Part shown: one piece after another, positions 1-13,162 of the stretch
How positions within the stretch are numbered: the first letter of the stretch is position 1
How the letters are laid out: each line of letters begins with the position of its first letter
NCBI GenBank assembly: GCA_963514095.1
Contig: OY741270.1
Span: forward strand, 29,549,278 to 29,613,277
Reading direction: 5' to 3'
Source: Eutrigla gurnardus
Taxonomy: Eukaryota; Chordata; Actinopteri; Perciformes; Triglidae
Length of the DNA stretch: 64,000 nt
Made by a program: the position numbers and the translations under genes
The notes under the pieces: generated by a model
The model's database searches: none
The model's input: the letters and a program-made list of their open reading frames with translations, nothing else
What the model was told of the DNA's origin: nothing

Positions 1-218
1 CTGACGGGTTTCATCTGCTCACGCTGTGCGTTGGCCCTGACCCAGACCCTGGACCCGGGACTCGGGACCCCCTCGCCGAGTCCCTCCCGGTATTAAAACA
101 GCATCAGTCGGTGAAACCGGCACGTTGCGCCACGTTTGAGTGTATTTGTGAACCCGGAAATATCGGTCACGGTCTCACCGCCAACGCACAGTAGTTTCCA
201 AACATCACAGCGGCGACG

Positions 219-425
219 GATGAGAGGAGGAGGGAGAACAGGAGAAGAGGAGGAAGAGAGGAGGAGGAGGGAGAACGGGAAGAGGAGGGAGAGAGAAGGA
301 GGAAGAGAGGAGGAGGAGGGAGAACAGGGGAAGAGGAGGAAGAGAGGAGGAGGAGGGAGAACGTGAAGAGGAGGAGGAGGAAGAATGGGAAGAGGAGGGA
401 GAGAGGAGGAAGAACAGGAGGGGTG
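219..425. repeat. Polypurine GA/GGA-rich tract
   Basis: About 200 bp almost without pyrimidines on the plus strand (gaggaggaggg and gagaacagg words). Low complexity; frames here are artefacts. Confidence 0.95.
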
Positions 426-688
426 AAATAAAATAGAAGATGGGAACTCGTGATTGGAATATCACTACAGCTGATCTGTCATTTGTATTTGCACAAATGA
501 ATCGATGAATTAAATCCAATCTAATTGATCCCCAGCTCATTGAAACAGAATCACATCTCGCGATGATGAAGAGCTCCCGTGTGACGTCACGAGGTCCTGA
601 TTAAGTTTGCTGTGTCCAGAGGGCCGAGCTGCTGACAGACTGTCACGTCCGTCTGTTTACGGTAGGCTGGTCACGGTAGGCGAGGCGA

Positions 689-708
689 CACCGCCCTCTA
701 GTGGCGCG
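689..708 (-). promoter_or_regulatory. CTCF-like motif
   Basis: On the minus strand it reads GCGCCACTAGAGGGCGGTG, matching the CCACYAGRGGGCG core known for CTCF. Single site in upstream DNA; binding is inference. Confidence 0.45.
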
Positions 709-1301
709 GTCAGGTTACGGCCTGTGCTCCACTTCAGCTCTTATTGCAATAGAGCTAAAATTCAGGTTTTCTTGACCTTTGCTGCTGCTGGATCAGGTTT
801 GACCTTTCTCTTTTTTTTTTCTTTGACTGCAACAAATCCTCCTAATGATCTGGAAACGTAACATTAAATCACAGGAGGTCATCTTTGACCTGTTTTTCTG
901 TGTTTATACAGACCTGTTAGTTGATTTGTTGCTCTCTATTTTTGCATGAATCCCACATTGTGCCTTTGTGACCCTAAAAAAACGTTCTGCACAGCGACTC
1001 TGGTGATGTCACGTGGGTCACCAAACGTATTTATACGGCACATTTCAACAGCAAGGCAATTAAAAATGCTCCACAATTAACATCAAAAGGCAAAGCTCAC
1101 ATAAAACATGTTATAAAAGGACATTTTAACACAAATAGAAACACTCGTTTAAGAGCCGGGAGAGAGAACATGAAAAGAAGCTCAAATAGAAAAAGATAAT
1201 CCATCGGTTTTCTTCCATCTTATTGATTTTCCATTAAAGAAAACATGTTTTAAGAACAATATTAAGTATCAAATCAAATGTTCAGCAGATGCACACTTAA
1301 T

Positions 1302-1335
<34 letters not shown>

Positions 1336-2954
1336 TAAATGGATGTCTGTGGTTCAGGGTGGAACCTGCTGTTATGGAAACGGGAGCTTTATGAGTTTTT
1401 CTCCTGAAAAACCTTTTGCAGCTTAAACAAAGTTTTAATTTACCTGCAGGCGTTCTTCTTATTATTATTATTATTATTATTATTAAATGAGTTTATAAAA
1501 ACCCAAAGTTCAAGTGAGAAATATCTTCCTGCTTTGATTGCTCAGAATGATTAAAAGATTGGTTTTGCTGTGATTAAGTCTAAAGATTCTGCTCTGCCAT
1601 GAAGTCGGATTTATTCGCCTCCCACTGAAGACGGAAATGAAAACGGCTCACACATATATCATTTCTTCTTCTTTCTTTTTTTAAAAGGCTCGGTTATTTT
1701 CTAAAAGTAGCTGCTTGGTGTCGTTTAATTCGGGACAACAATGAGACAAACAGCAACATCAGTTATTTTGGGGTTTTATGTGAAGTTGTGTTAACTTAAT
1801 GATGTTTTACTCATTTTACCCTCATTAAAATATTTACCCTCAAATATTTAACATTTCTTAACCCATCTTCATGTGCTAATGTAATAAACCTCAACTCTAT
1901 ATTAAGTCTCTGAAATTAATTAAATCGATGCCAAAGCCGACAATCATCCAGCACTACAAATAATAATATTTTAATCGCCTCATCATTTAAACTATTATAT
2001 AAAACATATATTAATATTAGAATATGAATATATATTATAATGTATCCAGACGTGCTCCTTTTAATGACAAACAGTCAGTGAACCTGCAGAGATCAGAAGC
2101 TTCCATCAGCCAGGTGAATATTAATGGAGGCCACTAATGCTCCCGATGGATTCTGGGAAGCAGCGAGAGGAGGCCGATTCCTAGAAAGCAGCATCCAGCT
2201 GGGTTCATCCAGCCTCTCTGATTGAAGGAAAGAGGCATCAGGTTTCAGAGCGATGCTGCATTTATGTACCCCCCCCCCCCCCCCCCCCCCCCCCCAAAGA
2301 AAACGACATTTTAGGAAAAAAAGGGATTACACGATTTAATGTTCGTCGTTTACTGTGTCTGAAAAACATCATCACGTCAGGCTCTGAGTTGCGTTGCCCT
2401 CCATCCATCCACGCTCGCCACAATTTGTGTCACTTGGATGTGGAAAAAAGTGTCGGTGTCACTTTAAATGGAGTAGACTCTGATGTGTGGAAATCGGTGG
2501 TGAAACTTTGAAAATAAATTTCCAAATAATCTTCTGTGAGTTATTAATTCTGACAGGAAATATTTCAACTTTTCTTGCAGATTTTTAAAGAGTAAGAAGA
2601 TTTAAGAAACAATACTTTTACCGTAATGTCAAAACAAGTCGTTTAAAATGAACATTTTAAACATGAAACATTCCTTGATTTCATCTTTAAATATTAAATA
2701 TATTTTAGGGATTTTGGGGGCAATACAGGTTATCTTTACTATTAATGAGTAAAAATTCACATCAGACTGAACCACAATAATATGAAAAAGTAACACGTAA
2801 GCAGCATTTTAATGACTCAAAGATTGTGGACAGAAATTTGAGTTGTAATAACGAATAATGTCGTTACTCATCGGCTGTAAAGCAACTCTAGGATTTTAAT
2901 TTAAAAGTAATAAGTCGACCTTTTGGTGAAACCTCACCGTCCTTTCCATCCAAT

Positions 2955-2985
<31 letters not shown>

Positions 2986-3066
2986 CATGTGTTTCCTGCG
3001 AAAGCCATCAAAAAATCTGTTTTATTCCCCCCCCCCCCCCCCCAAAAAAAAGTTGGATGTTCTTTT

Positions 3067-3087
3067 TGTCCACCGGGGGGCAGCAGA
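3067..3087 (+). promoter_or_regulatory. CTCF-like motif (weaker)
   Basis: GTCCACCGGGGGGCAGCAGA resembles the CTCF core with G for A at one core position. It follows CA and poly-C tracts. Confidence 0.35.
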
Positions 3088-4139
3088 GCAACCAGTAATA
3101 TGTAACAATGCAGTTTTATAACTTCAAATTGTTATAAATCGAGATTAAAGGGAAAAAATACCTTTTTAACCCCTTTGGATCACTTCTCCAGTCATATTGT
3201 GCACTTATTAAACAATATGTGTGTGTTTTAGCTGAATAACTGAAACTGAAATTAATTTACTTTGATTTTAATACAATTTTTTAAGCATTTTAGATTTTTC
3301 TTAGAGGATATCAGTTCACATGAACATTTCATCCATTCCTAATTAATACATTAATTTGTGTTTCTTTTCAGCGAAGCAAGAAGGATGCACATATATAAAG
3401 TTTAATATAAATATGAGCAGCATCTTGTGAAACAGACGAACCCAGAGATCCTCATAATGTCGTCTCCTTCCTGTCTGAGAGAGAGAGAGACACAGAGACA
3501 GAGAGACAGAGAGAGAGAGTGCTGATTGAATGACCTCCTCCTCCTTTTTGTGTTGCACACCGTTTCCCTCTGATTTTACTCTGGATTTCAATCTCCCATC
3601 ACATCTGGACACTGAAAGGCCTTTTGTGTGACGAGATAACAATGAGGAGACAGAAAGGGGAAAAAAAAAAACGGATGACGAGGAGTTCGAACCTTTCCGG
3701 ATATACTTTTTTTTGCCAAACTTCCATTAACCTCCCTGTGCTCGGTCGCCGAGGAAAGAAACCAGGCGTGAGTCGTGATGTTGAAGCGTCTGCAGGTTCA
3801 CATCCGAGAGAAGAGACGTCTAATAAAACCTCTTTAACGGCAGGTTCAGCAGTAAAGCCACAGTCAAATGAAGGTTATTACATTCATCAGCCTGCTTGCA
3901 TGAGCTTTCAACCGTCAACTCTCTCTCTCTCTCTCTCTATCATTTTCTCCCATAAATCCCTCTTTTTTTTTTAGAGAGCGTTTATTAAAAGTGAGCAAAC
4001 ACTCCTCTCGGGTTACGGCTCGGCGCTGTAATAAACTGTGTTTACCGTGTCGGCTGCCGGAGATAATGAGACTACACGGTCGTGGAGGAGATGAAGCAGA
4101 TTTAAGTAGTTCGGAAGAAAATCTGCAAAAGTTTTCGTG

Positions 4140-4512
4140 ACTTGACGAGTGAAAATAGAGAGGGGGGGGCAATATTCAGAGAAAAAGTCTTTTTTTGACA
4201 CTATAAACTCGCAAATTTACCACTTTATAAACTCGCAAATTTACCACTTTATAAGTTTATTACGATGCTAACGCCCGGAAACTTGAGATAACTTGTTTAT
4301 ATTGGCTATATGTGCCATGGTTATGCTTATAAACTCGCAAATTTGACACTTTATAAACTTGAACATTTTCAAGTTTTACGATGTTAACAACCGGCAACTT
4401 GATATACCTTGTTTATATCGGCTATATGTGCCGATGTTATATTTGCCACTTTACAAACTCGCAAATTTGTAACTTTACAAACTCGCAAATTTGCCACTTT
4501 ATAAACTTGCAT
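4140..4512. repeat. Minisatellite of about 24-bp units, part of a dispersed repeat
   Basis: Units of tttataaactcgcaaattt followed by (t/a)ccac recur in tandem and interspersed; a second string, tacgatg(c/t)taac with (c/g)ccgg, occurs at about 4261 and 4378. A related single copy lies at 12143-12245 (gagaggggggcaagagtcag, then tttactacgatgctaac). Confidence 0.75.
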
Positions 4513-6919
4513 AAAAGTATAGAAACATAAATAATGTATGCATATAAAAAACACCATAAGGTCCATGTGTGTATCTGCTGGTGAGGTAGAAGTACTAGTC
4601 TGTAGTATTGAAAGTACTAGTATCATAAGATGATATTACTGCACATAAATAAAGTTGACAGTTATATTGGTGGATGATTGCATTGCTGGGTGGATAGTTG
4701 CTCTACTCATGTTGGCCACTATTTAGCAGGAGGAGTTGTCTAGTTTGTTGTATGGTTATTTTGCAGCCGTTGGGTTGAAATACATTTAAGCTTTTGTACA
4801 TATCGCGTTGGAGTTGTTGTTAAATCGATAAAAGTGTTTGTTTGGATGAAACCAGCCAAATGTTGACGTGTGATTCATGAACACGAAGTTAAAGTGTCCG
4901 TTGACGTCCAATCGAAAGGAAAGTTCCAAGTGTCGGCTGAAAACAGTCTAACTGTTAACGTCTAAATAGTCCGATTGAATGTCGGCACTGAAAGTATTTT
5001 CAGATTAAGAGCTGAAAAAGTCGTCTGGAGATGAAGAGATGAAAGCAGCTGAAACGTGAGTCGATGTCGGAGCAGTGAAAGCAGTTAAACCGTCGTTTGA
5101 CATGAAAGTGATCACAGCGAGCGTCGGAGTGTGTTTAGAGTTAAAGCGTTTCAAGTTGGCAGCTGCTGAAAAGGAATTAAAAGCGTCGACTGAACAAAGG
5201 CAGAGACGAAACGAGGAGATCGATCCTCCGTTTAATGGATCTGCTGGAAACCTGAATGCTTTTACGAGACTGCACCTGCTGCACGTTATCGAAGGCAACG
5301 CTGACGAGACTCAGCTGCTTCGTTCCCCCAAAACGAGTCCTCGAGCAGCTGCAGATACATATTGAATGTTAATGTAAAGACAACCAGCAACCAGACCTGC
5401 AAACAGTACATCATTAATCACATACATGTATTTTTAAATTCAATATTTGTAGTAATAATAATAATACATGAGACAGCTAAGTCAGATGATTGCATTTGGT
5501 TTTAATCAAACACCTAAATCCCCCAATAATGACGGTTAAAGGTCCATATTCAAGTGTTTAAAGATCATTTACTATATTAGCAATTATTATTTTTGGTATG
5601 AAAACGTGTGAAAGTTGACAAAAATGATCACCTCTGTAGGAGGATTAGTATTGTGAGCTGAAACTAAATTAAACGATATCCTTCTAAGAAATATTGATAT
5701 TATATACTGATATTGCCTTGTTATAAAATATCGATTAAAATTAAATTCAATTAATTTGAGATTTAGTTATTAAGCTATAATACATCACTTCAGACAAAAG
5801 GAGATACTATGAATTTCCTTCAACTCATGACACTGTAGATGGTGATCGTGATGACGTTAGCACTTAGCTGTAAAGTTGAACCTTGAATGATAGAAGCTAA
5901 CTTTGGTAGCAGCTTCATACCAGAGGCCGAGCTCCTCGCTCCCCCTGGTGGCCAGTAGAGAGAATGCAGGTTCAAGGTACTTCAGCTTCGGCTTCATTTG
6001 TCAGAACTGGGAGCTGGATGAGGAAGCCCCGCCCACAGAGGAAGTGAGACAAAAAGTTGTTTTTAATTTTTCCTCACAGGGTTTCTAAATGCTAATTATT
6101 TGCAACAAATTCAAAAGAACATGTATTTAAACCGAAAGCATTAAAGAACCATTTCCACGTGTGGAGCTTCTCAACTCCCTCACGTCTTCACAATCTCCCC
6201 CCGTTGATACGATTCAATGCCATTCAGATATGAATCCCTTTTTTTCCGACGTGGACACGACTTGAAAGACGTCCCAAGGTTTTGAATGATAATATTTTAA
6301 TATATTGGACCTTTCGTGTGTAACTCTGTGTTCTCTGATCGGGACACTCAACTAAAAACGAACAAGTCAAGTCTTCAACGTAGGGAGAAGACGAGTGATT
6401 CATGTGCACCGGCTACATAAACAAGATGCGTAGCAGCTCTGATAACTCAGAGCACTCGGTCATGTTCCCTTGTCCTCTGGTTTTATCGTTTATCCACAGC
6501 AGCGTGCAGACGCGCCACCGCCAACTAACTGCTCCGTTATCTCCAACATCATTATCCTCTTAGTTCCCAGCTATTAGGTGGAAAATAATTTGTGCACTTC
6601 TATGTCGTTCTCAAAATGTTGTGTTGCTTAGCAACCGGAATGATGTTCTGGAATATTCTTTTAATAACTGTTTCCTTGACTTTATAACCACCTGAACATA
6701 AGAACCGTTGTGTTTTTGTCACCTTAGAATGAGCCGTTTATTCCCACATATGCCGATGATCCTGATTTTGTCTCTTTGAAGCCCTGATGACCCCTGACCT
6801 TTTCTATTTGCAGACTTTTAATTCAGGTTCCTACTTGTTTATATTCTTTATCTTCCCATGAGGCGCAGCTCTGGGCCTGTGATGACAGGCCTTTTACCCC
6901 TTCTTATGTCGCCGGCCTC

Positions 6920-6920
<1 letters not shown>
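4513..6920. other. Non-coding DNA
   Basis: No gene or RNA recognised. The short open frames here lack family resemblance or splice context. Confidence 0.6.
5938..5958 (-). promoter_or_regulatory. CTCF-like motif
   Basis: The minus strand reads TACTGGCCACCAGGGGGAGC, nearly the same word as in the intron-6 array. It may derive from the same repeat family. Confidence 0.45.
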
Positions 6921-6921
<1 letters not shown>

Positions 6922-6964
<43 letters not shown>

Positions 6965-7075
6965 CACAGAACAACCCCATAACAACAGGTAGATACACGA
7001 AGACGCCAGTAAACAACAACGATGGACGGTAAACTGGATCCACCAGTTTCTGTGTGTGTGTGTGAGTGTGTGTGT
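6922..7075. repeat. (TG)n microsatellites
   Basis: (TG)n at 6922-6963 and a second, interrupted TG tract at 7051-7075. Confidence 0.95.
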
Positions 7076-7160
7076 GAGTATTTTATATAAACCGGTGGCA
7101 CAACCAGGATTTCTTGACTTTATTCTATATTTTCCTCCTGGTTCGATAAAATGACACAGA

Positions 7161-7235
7161 GGAAAATGGTGCATTTTTGTTGGGGACTACTTTCAGCGGC
7201 GGATTGATCCACATTTAGTGCTCTGGTGAGTATTT
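7161..7235. repeat. Dispersed repeat, copy 1
   Basis: About 70 bp containing ttggggactactttcagcgg and ggattgatccacattt, matched by 28632-28715 with few differences. Confidence 0.6.
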
Positions 7236-7740
7236 GTGGCGTGAGGACGGCGACTTTATAATACTTTATAAAGTATAACAGTGAGGCTCAGTGAGGCTTT
7301 TTAAATATTTTCTTTGGAGCTCGGTGGCACAGAAGTAGAGAAATTTGTAAAAAAAAAACTCCAAACTACCGTTTTTGTGTACTTTCTGAGGTACTTTGCT
7401 CATACTTTGAATCAGGCGTTGAATTGCGGGAGCAGGAACCTCCTCTAGCAGACGAAAAACTCTCATTTGATTCTTAGATGTGGAGAAATCTTCCTCACGT
7501 TTCAGCTGATGTTAAATTAAATTAGCTCAGTTTCATTTTAGCTGGAAAATCTTTTTTTTTAATGGGAATATTTTGTAGAGTCATTTTTAAACTGTCATCT
7601 ATTATTTTAGTGTAATTTACTTTTTGATGGATGTCTGTGACTGATCCACACCATTTAATATAAATATTCAGAATTTTTTGAACAAAGTCAGTAAACTTAG
7701 CGGGAACAGATCCTGCTCATTGATCTGAGTTTACAGATGT

Positions 7741-9530
7741 CCATCCATCCATTTTCTTCCGCTTATCCGGTACCGGGTCGCGGGGGCAGCTGCCTGAGCA
7801 GGGACGCCCAGACTTCCCTCTCCCCGGACACTTCCCCTAGCTCCTCCGGGAGGACCCCAAGATGTTCCCAGGCCAGCCGGGTGACATAGTCACTCCAGCG
7901 TGTCCTGGGTCTTCCTCGGGGTCTCCTCCCGGTGGGGCATGCCTGGAACACCTCCCGAGGGAGGCGTCCAGGGGGCATCCGATGCAGATGCCCGAGCCAC
8001 CTCAACTGGCTCCTCTCGATGTGGAGGAGCAGCGGCTCTACTCTGAGCTCCTCCCGCGTGACGGAGCTCCTCACCCTATCTCTAAGGGAGCGCCCCGCCA
8101 CCCTGCGGAGGAGCTCATTTCGGCCGCTTGTATCCGGGATCTTATTCTTTCGGTCACGACCCAAAGTTCATGACCATAGGTGAGGGTAGGAGCCTTCGGG
8201 TCGGGGGTAGGTCTCTCACTGTCGTTTCGGCCTACGGGCCAAACGGCAGTGTAGAGTACCCGGCCTTCTTGGAGTCCTTGGGAGGGGTACTGGAGAGTCC
8301 ACGTGAGCGTTGCTGGGGGACTTCAACGCTCACGTGGGCAACGACAGTGTTACCTGGAGGGGCGTGATTGGGAGGAACGGCCTCCCCGATCAAAACCCGA
8401 GTGGTGTTCTGTTATTGGACTTCTGTGCTAGTCACGGTTTGTCCATAACGAACACCATGTTCAAGCATAAGGGTGTCCATCAGTGCACGTGGCACCAGGA
8501 CACTCTAGGCCGGAGGTCAATGATCGACTTTGTGGTTGTGTCATCTGACCTCTGGCCGTATGTCTTGGACACTCGGGTGAAGAGAGGGGCTGAGCTGTCA
8601 ACTGATCACCACTTGGTGGTGAGTTGGATCCGCTGGCAGGGGAGGAAGCTGGACAGACTTGGCAGACCCAAACGTGTTGTGAGGGTCTGCTGGGAACGTC
8701 TGGTGGAACCCTCTGTCAGGGAGGTCTTCAACTCCCACCTCCGGGAGAGCTTTGACCAGATCCCGAGGGAGGCTGGGGACATTGAGTCCGAATGGACCTT
8801 GTTCTCCGCTTCCATTGTGGACGCGGCTGTTCGAAGCTGTGGCCGTAAGGTCTCCGGTGCCTGTCGAGGCGGCATCCCCGAACCCGGTGGTGGACACCGG
8901 AAGTAAGGGATGCTGTCAAGCTGAAGAAGGAGTCCTACCGAACCTGGTTGGCCCGGGGGACTCCTGAGGCAGCTGACAGGTACTGGCAGGCCAAGCGTGC
9001 TGCAGCGCGGGCGGTTGCTGAAGCAAAGGCTCGGGTCTGGGAAGAGTTCGGGGAGGCCATGGAGGAGGACTACCGGTCGGCCTCGAGGAAATTCTGGCAA
9101 ACCATCCGGCGCCTCAGGAAGGGGAAGCAGCCCTCCACCAACACTGTTTACGGTGGAGGTGTTGACTTCGACTGGGGATATCGTCGGGCGGTGGAAGGAA
9201 TACTTCGAGGATCTCCTCAATCCCACTGACATGTCTTCCATAGAGGAAGCAGAGGCTGGAGACTCGGAGGTTCATCCACCCATTACCCGGGCTGAAGTCA
9301 CCGAGGTAGTTAAGAAGCTCCCCGGTGGCAAGGCACCGGGGGTGGATGAGATCCGCCCTGAGTACCTCAAGTCTCTGGATGTTGTGGGGCTGTCTTGGTT
9401 GACACGTCTCTGCAACATCGCGTGACAGTCGGGGACAGTGCCTCTGGACTGGCAGACCGGGGTGGTGGTCCCTCTATTCAAAAAGGGGGACCGGAGGGTG
9501 TGTTCCAACTATCGGGGGATCACACTCCTC
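7741..9530 (-). mobile_element. Dead RTE/Rex3-like LINE with 5' inversion
   Basis: 7741-8191 reads on the minus strand as the LINE 3' end: a (CATC)n start that is the reverse of the GATG tail, then the conserved C-terminal RRPRGRPRTRW region. 8192-9530 reads on the plus strand as the endonuclease and start of the reverse transcriptase of the same family: GDFNAHVG, DFVVVSSDL and STDHHLV, up to the NYRGIT motif. The intact copy in this window shows that about 0.8 kb between the two halves is missing. A 13-bp direct repeat, agtttacagatgt, flanks the whole (7728-7740 and 9531-9543), so it is a single insertion. Frameshifts (near 8320 and 8880) and a TGA at 9423 make it non-coding. Confidence 0.85.
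8192..9530 (+). pseudogene. LINE endonuclease/RT fragment (inverted 5' segment)
   Basis: Broken open frame with apurinic-endonuclease-like motifs (SAYGPNGS, GDFNAHVG, SMIDFVVVS, STDHHLVV), a connecting region, and the beginning of the reverse transcriptase (GGKAPGVDEI, LFKKGDRRVCSNYRG). Reading-frame shifts near 8320 and 8880 and an internal stop at 9423 show decay. It is close to identical, at protein level, to the LINE at 40781-43050 over the shared part. Confidence 0.8.
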
Positions 9531-9543
9531 AGTTTACAGATGT

Positions 9544-12142
9544 ATTATTATTATATCAGGCTTTAAATGCTACATTCATTTTGATGATCATTTGTTTGCG
9601 AGTATAAACACCGTGTTTTACTTGTGAAAAACTGCCGTTGGGTTTTTTTTTTTTCAGTCTCGTGGTCAAGGCCCGAAGGCAGCTCGCGTCCTGCCAGAGA
9701 ATTCAGAGAAAAAAAGTCCTAAATTTCCCAGACAGGAGAAGGATTTCCACAAGAGTGGAGGTACAAGAGTTCAAGGTAACCTCGTCACTCCCACGCCGCT
9801 CCGCTCCCCGCTCCGCTCGCCGCTCCGCTCGCCGCTCCACATCACAACGAAACGCCGGGCTCGAAGGCACGCAGGAAACAGGAGGCTGTTTTACGTGATC
9901 GATGATATGAAAGAACGTTTTCATTCACCATCACAGATGTGTTTGACGACTCAACGTGTTGTTCTCATATTTTTGTTTGGATTTTTAACATTCGTACAGA
10001 TTTATCTGCCATCGTCACGGAGAAATTCCAAGCATGCAGAACCCGTTGTGTCAGAAAAAAATGGTTTTATTTTCAGAGGAACTGCAAAATATAAACTTTT
10101 TAAAAAAAAAACAGCCTTATCAAGGTGTAAACATCCAGCAGACAGACCAATCCAATTTAATCAACACCAAAACTATTTAACTTTGCTTTATTTTAAATTC
10201 ACCCCAAAAACCCAACTTCTGCTCAACTTCGAATTTAATTAGAAACCAGAGAGATTTATAATTCAACTCCTCTCCTCCGCCGACGAGATGATGCATTCAG
10301 TTTCCTCGATACCCGTCTCTCTCTCTCCCCCCCCTCTCCAACCAAACCAATGAAACTCATTTAGACTCGATTAAGGCAACAAACAAAATCAGAAAAATGG
10401 AATGAATCAGTTTGCATTTGCGCTTGGTCCTGAACACACACACACACACAGACACACTGAAGTTCACAGCCCTCCCACACACACACACACATTTATCTCT
10501 CTCTCTCTCCCTCGCTGGTCTCTGTGCTACTGGAGCAAAGGCTAAAGGAGAGGAGAGGACACAAGAGGGAACACACAGTTCCTCCCTTCACTCAGGACTT
10601 TATTTCTTATATATACAGTATATATGTATTTTTATATATATATATATATATTCAGAAAGGAAATAGTCCACCGCCTTGTATCGTACGGCAAATAGCATTG
10701 TATCAGATTTTTAAAAAGTGAATCACAACGAAGCATTCTGTATTTTAAAGGACTGAACAACAACAAAAAATAAATAAATAAATCTGGATGAATGAGTCAT
10801 CGGAGGCAAACATACGGCTTCTATCAAAACGCCGTTTGTTTCCCACTTCGCTGCGTCCTCCTTTTCGGCCTCTTCCTGTTTCTGCTGATGGTTTGCGTTC
10901 TACGTCACGATGAAACTATTCCAACTATCTTCAAAACAAACTCGCAGCTGCTGCGAGATTATTTCATTCGAGCTGAACGTCATCGTGGACGGACGGAGTT
11001 AAACACTTGGGAGATCTGGAGAGCGAGACGTCACAGATGATACCGAGGTTTGGGACCGGGGTAATTGCTGGGTTTTACATAGCAGAAGGCCAGTTTGAAT
11101 ACACATTCACCTCCATCATAATGTTAGCGGCTTTCACAGCAGCATTCAGAACAGGGACAGCTTTTTGGAGTTTCGGACAACAACACACACAGAGGGAAAC
11201 TCATTACTCCGCTAGAGCTTTTACATCAAATGTAAAAAGGTGAACATTAATTGCAATTCTGTGACTCAAACTCTGAGATCCGAGGTGAAAGTCAGATCCA
11301 TTCCAACTCCCGCCATTAGGCCACGCCTCCTCCCCCCTCGCCACTGAACTTTGCTATTGTAAATCCAAACCTTACCCCAACTCTAACCCTGTTTTGACAG
11401 CGAATGAATGTCAAAGTATTTCTGGGCTAAAAGGGCACAACGGGAAGGAGCGGAGAAGATTAATTGCTGGTTTCTACCAAATATTCTCCACCTCCATTAT
11501 ATAACAGGGCAACGTCTAACAGCAGGCTTTTGGCAGGAAAGGGCAGAAATCAGTCCAACTTACCCTTTTGTCCCTTTTAAGGTGGCGTTTCAGCCCAGTT
11601 AAGTGATCTGCTTCTCATTTCAGCCGTGAGATATGCGACCGTACGACCTCCGAAATGCCGGCCGACTGCCTCGGCTGCACGTCGATGACAGCTGAGGTAA
11701 AGCGGGGCGACCTCACGGCGAGAAAATATATAAATCAGCCGTGGAAGTCGGATGAAAAAGAGGCCATGTAAGACAACGTATAATCATCGACTTCAGGTTT
11801 ATTCTGATCATGTCTCCGCTGGTTAGCATGCGATGAAAATAAGGACGGTGCTTCATTAAATTATGTGTTTAAAAATCAGCAGATATCTTGAAACCGGCAG
11901 AACTCTAGACGGCGTGTTTACATTTAACTCGACCTTTACAAGAGAGAACAACCAAGCAGACGGAAATGAACACAAAAATGGACATAAATCTGTTATATTA
12001 GACCGAACAGATGCTCAAAAGAGCAACAAGTGTTAAATCATGAGGAGCAGCAGGGAATGGGATTTCCGATTATTTTATTTTAATGCATTTTGTGTGGCCG
12101 AAGCCTGGATGTACGACGGCGTATTAGGGCCACTGCCGGACA
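9544..12142. other. Non-coding DNA with simple repeats
   Basis: A (gctccgctcgcc)n-like run at about 9794-9838, CA/CT tracts at 10435-10512 and an AT run at 10607-10652. The stretch after ttttttttttcag near 9657 looks acceptor-like, but no convincing exon follows. Confidence 0.6.
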
Positions 12143-12245
12143 AAAAAATGGAGCCGAGAGAGGGGGGCAAGAGTCAGAGAAAAATAGTTGCACATTTGCA
12201 AGTTTACTACGATGCTAACAACCGGCTAGCTAACTTCCCTTGAAT
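12143..12245. repeat. Dispersed repeat copy related to 4140-4512
   Basis: Shares gagagggggg, tcagagaaaaa, gcaaattt/gcaagttta-like and actacgatgctaac words in the same order. Family unknown. Confidence 0.55.
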
Positions 12246-13162
12246 GTACGTTCATTTATTTTCCGAATGAATACATCACAACGTGTAAAATCGTTAAGGT
12301 CCTTAGGGTGATGCTGTTGATGGTTATTGTTTTATTTATTTGGGCCAAATTGTCATCTTATGGGTGTTTATTGATTGGGGGCGGTTGGGCTAACATGCTT
12401 GCGGTAGCTTTCACTTGTTGTCATAGCAACGGCAAACATCCGGTGTTAGCGGAACCAAGAAACTTGTCTCTTCAAGGTCACCGTCGACACACCAAACAGG
12501 ATTGAACAATTAGACTTCTTCCTGACAGAGTCTCCGGTTTAAATCCCGTCTATATCCGACTCCGAGGAAACGCCAGCGCCTCCCCCGCTAGCAGCTTCCT
12601 GTGGTCGGATAAAACTCTGCTTTTATGAGCGCCGTGGGCCGTCGGGTCATAATTAACACCGCGGTCGACGGTGAACTAGACTCTCAGGTCTGTTTTTATT
12701 TGTATCAACCAAGTTCAGAGCGTTGATTTCATGTTTGTACTTGGCATCACTTTAATATATTTTGGGTTGCAGGATGATTGTTTTAAATGTAGACTCGACC
12801 ATCCGTGTTTATCACCATGTTTTCTAGTTTTAGGAGATTCCCAGCGGACCTGGGACCCCAGACTCTCAACAGTTTTAGGAGGACCTATACATGTTTGGTG
12901 GGGGGACCGTTTTAAAAGGACTTTACACTCTAAAAACAAATGCTTTGGCTCAACAACAGTTTGCATCAATCTTTTTTAAGTTATGACAACTTCTAATGAA
13001 ATAAAACCAACACACTAAATTGAGTTGGGGGGAATTCACTTTTCTTCTGCAATAAATTCTTGGTAGAATTAATAACACGAAGTTGAATGAAGTTGTTCCA
13101 ACTAGTTTTTCCACATTTAATGAAGTGGTAGTAACAGGTCCCCTGAATGATTTTTTTAGAGT

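Larger units (their letters stand above)
426..3950. other. Upstream non-coding DNA with microsatellites
   Basis: No gene supported. It holds (CA)n at 1303-1334, (TTA)n at 1459-1484, poly-C at 2269-2295, (CA)n at 2955-2982, poly-C at 3027-3043, GA-rich sequence at 3478-3519 and (CT)n at 3918-3940. Confidence 0.8.

Noticed and set aside
205..540. Serine-rich minus-strand frame
   Set aside because: Translation of the polypurine tract; no other support.
9640..10242. Possible exon after a polypyrimidine tract and cag
   Set aside because: The frame runs into a 12-bp simple repeat and shows no recognised family; no matching donor with coding continuity.
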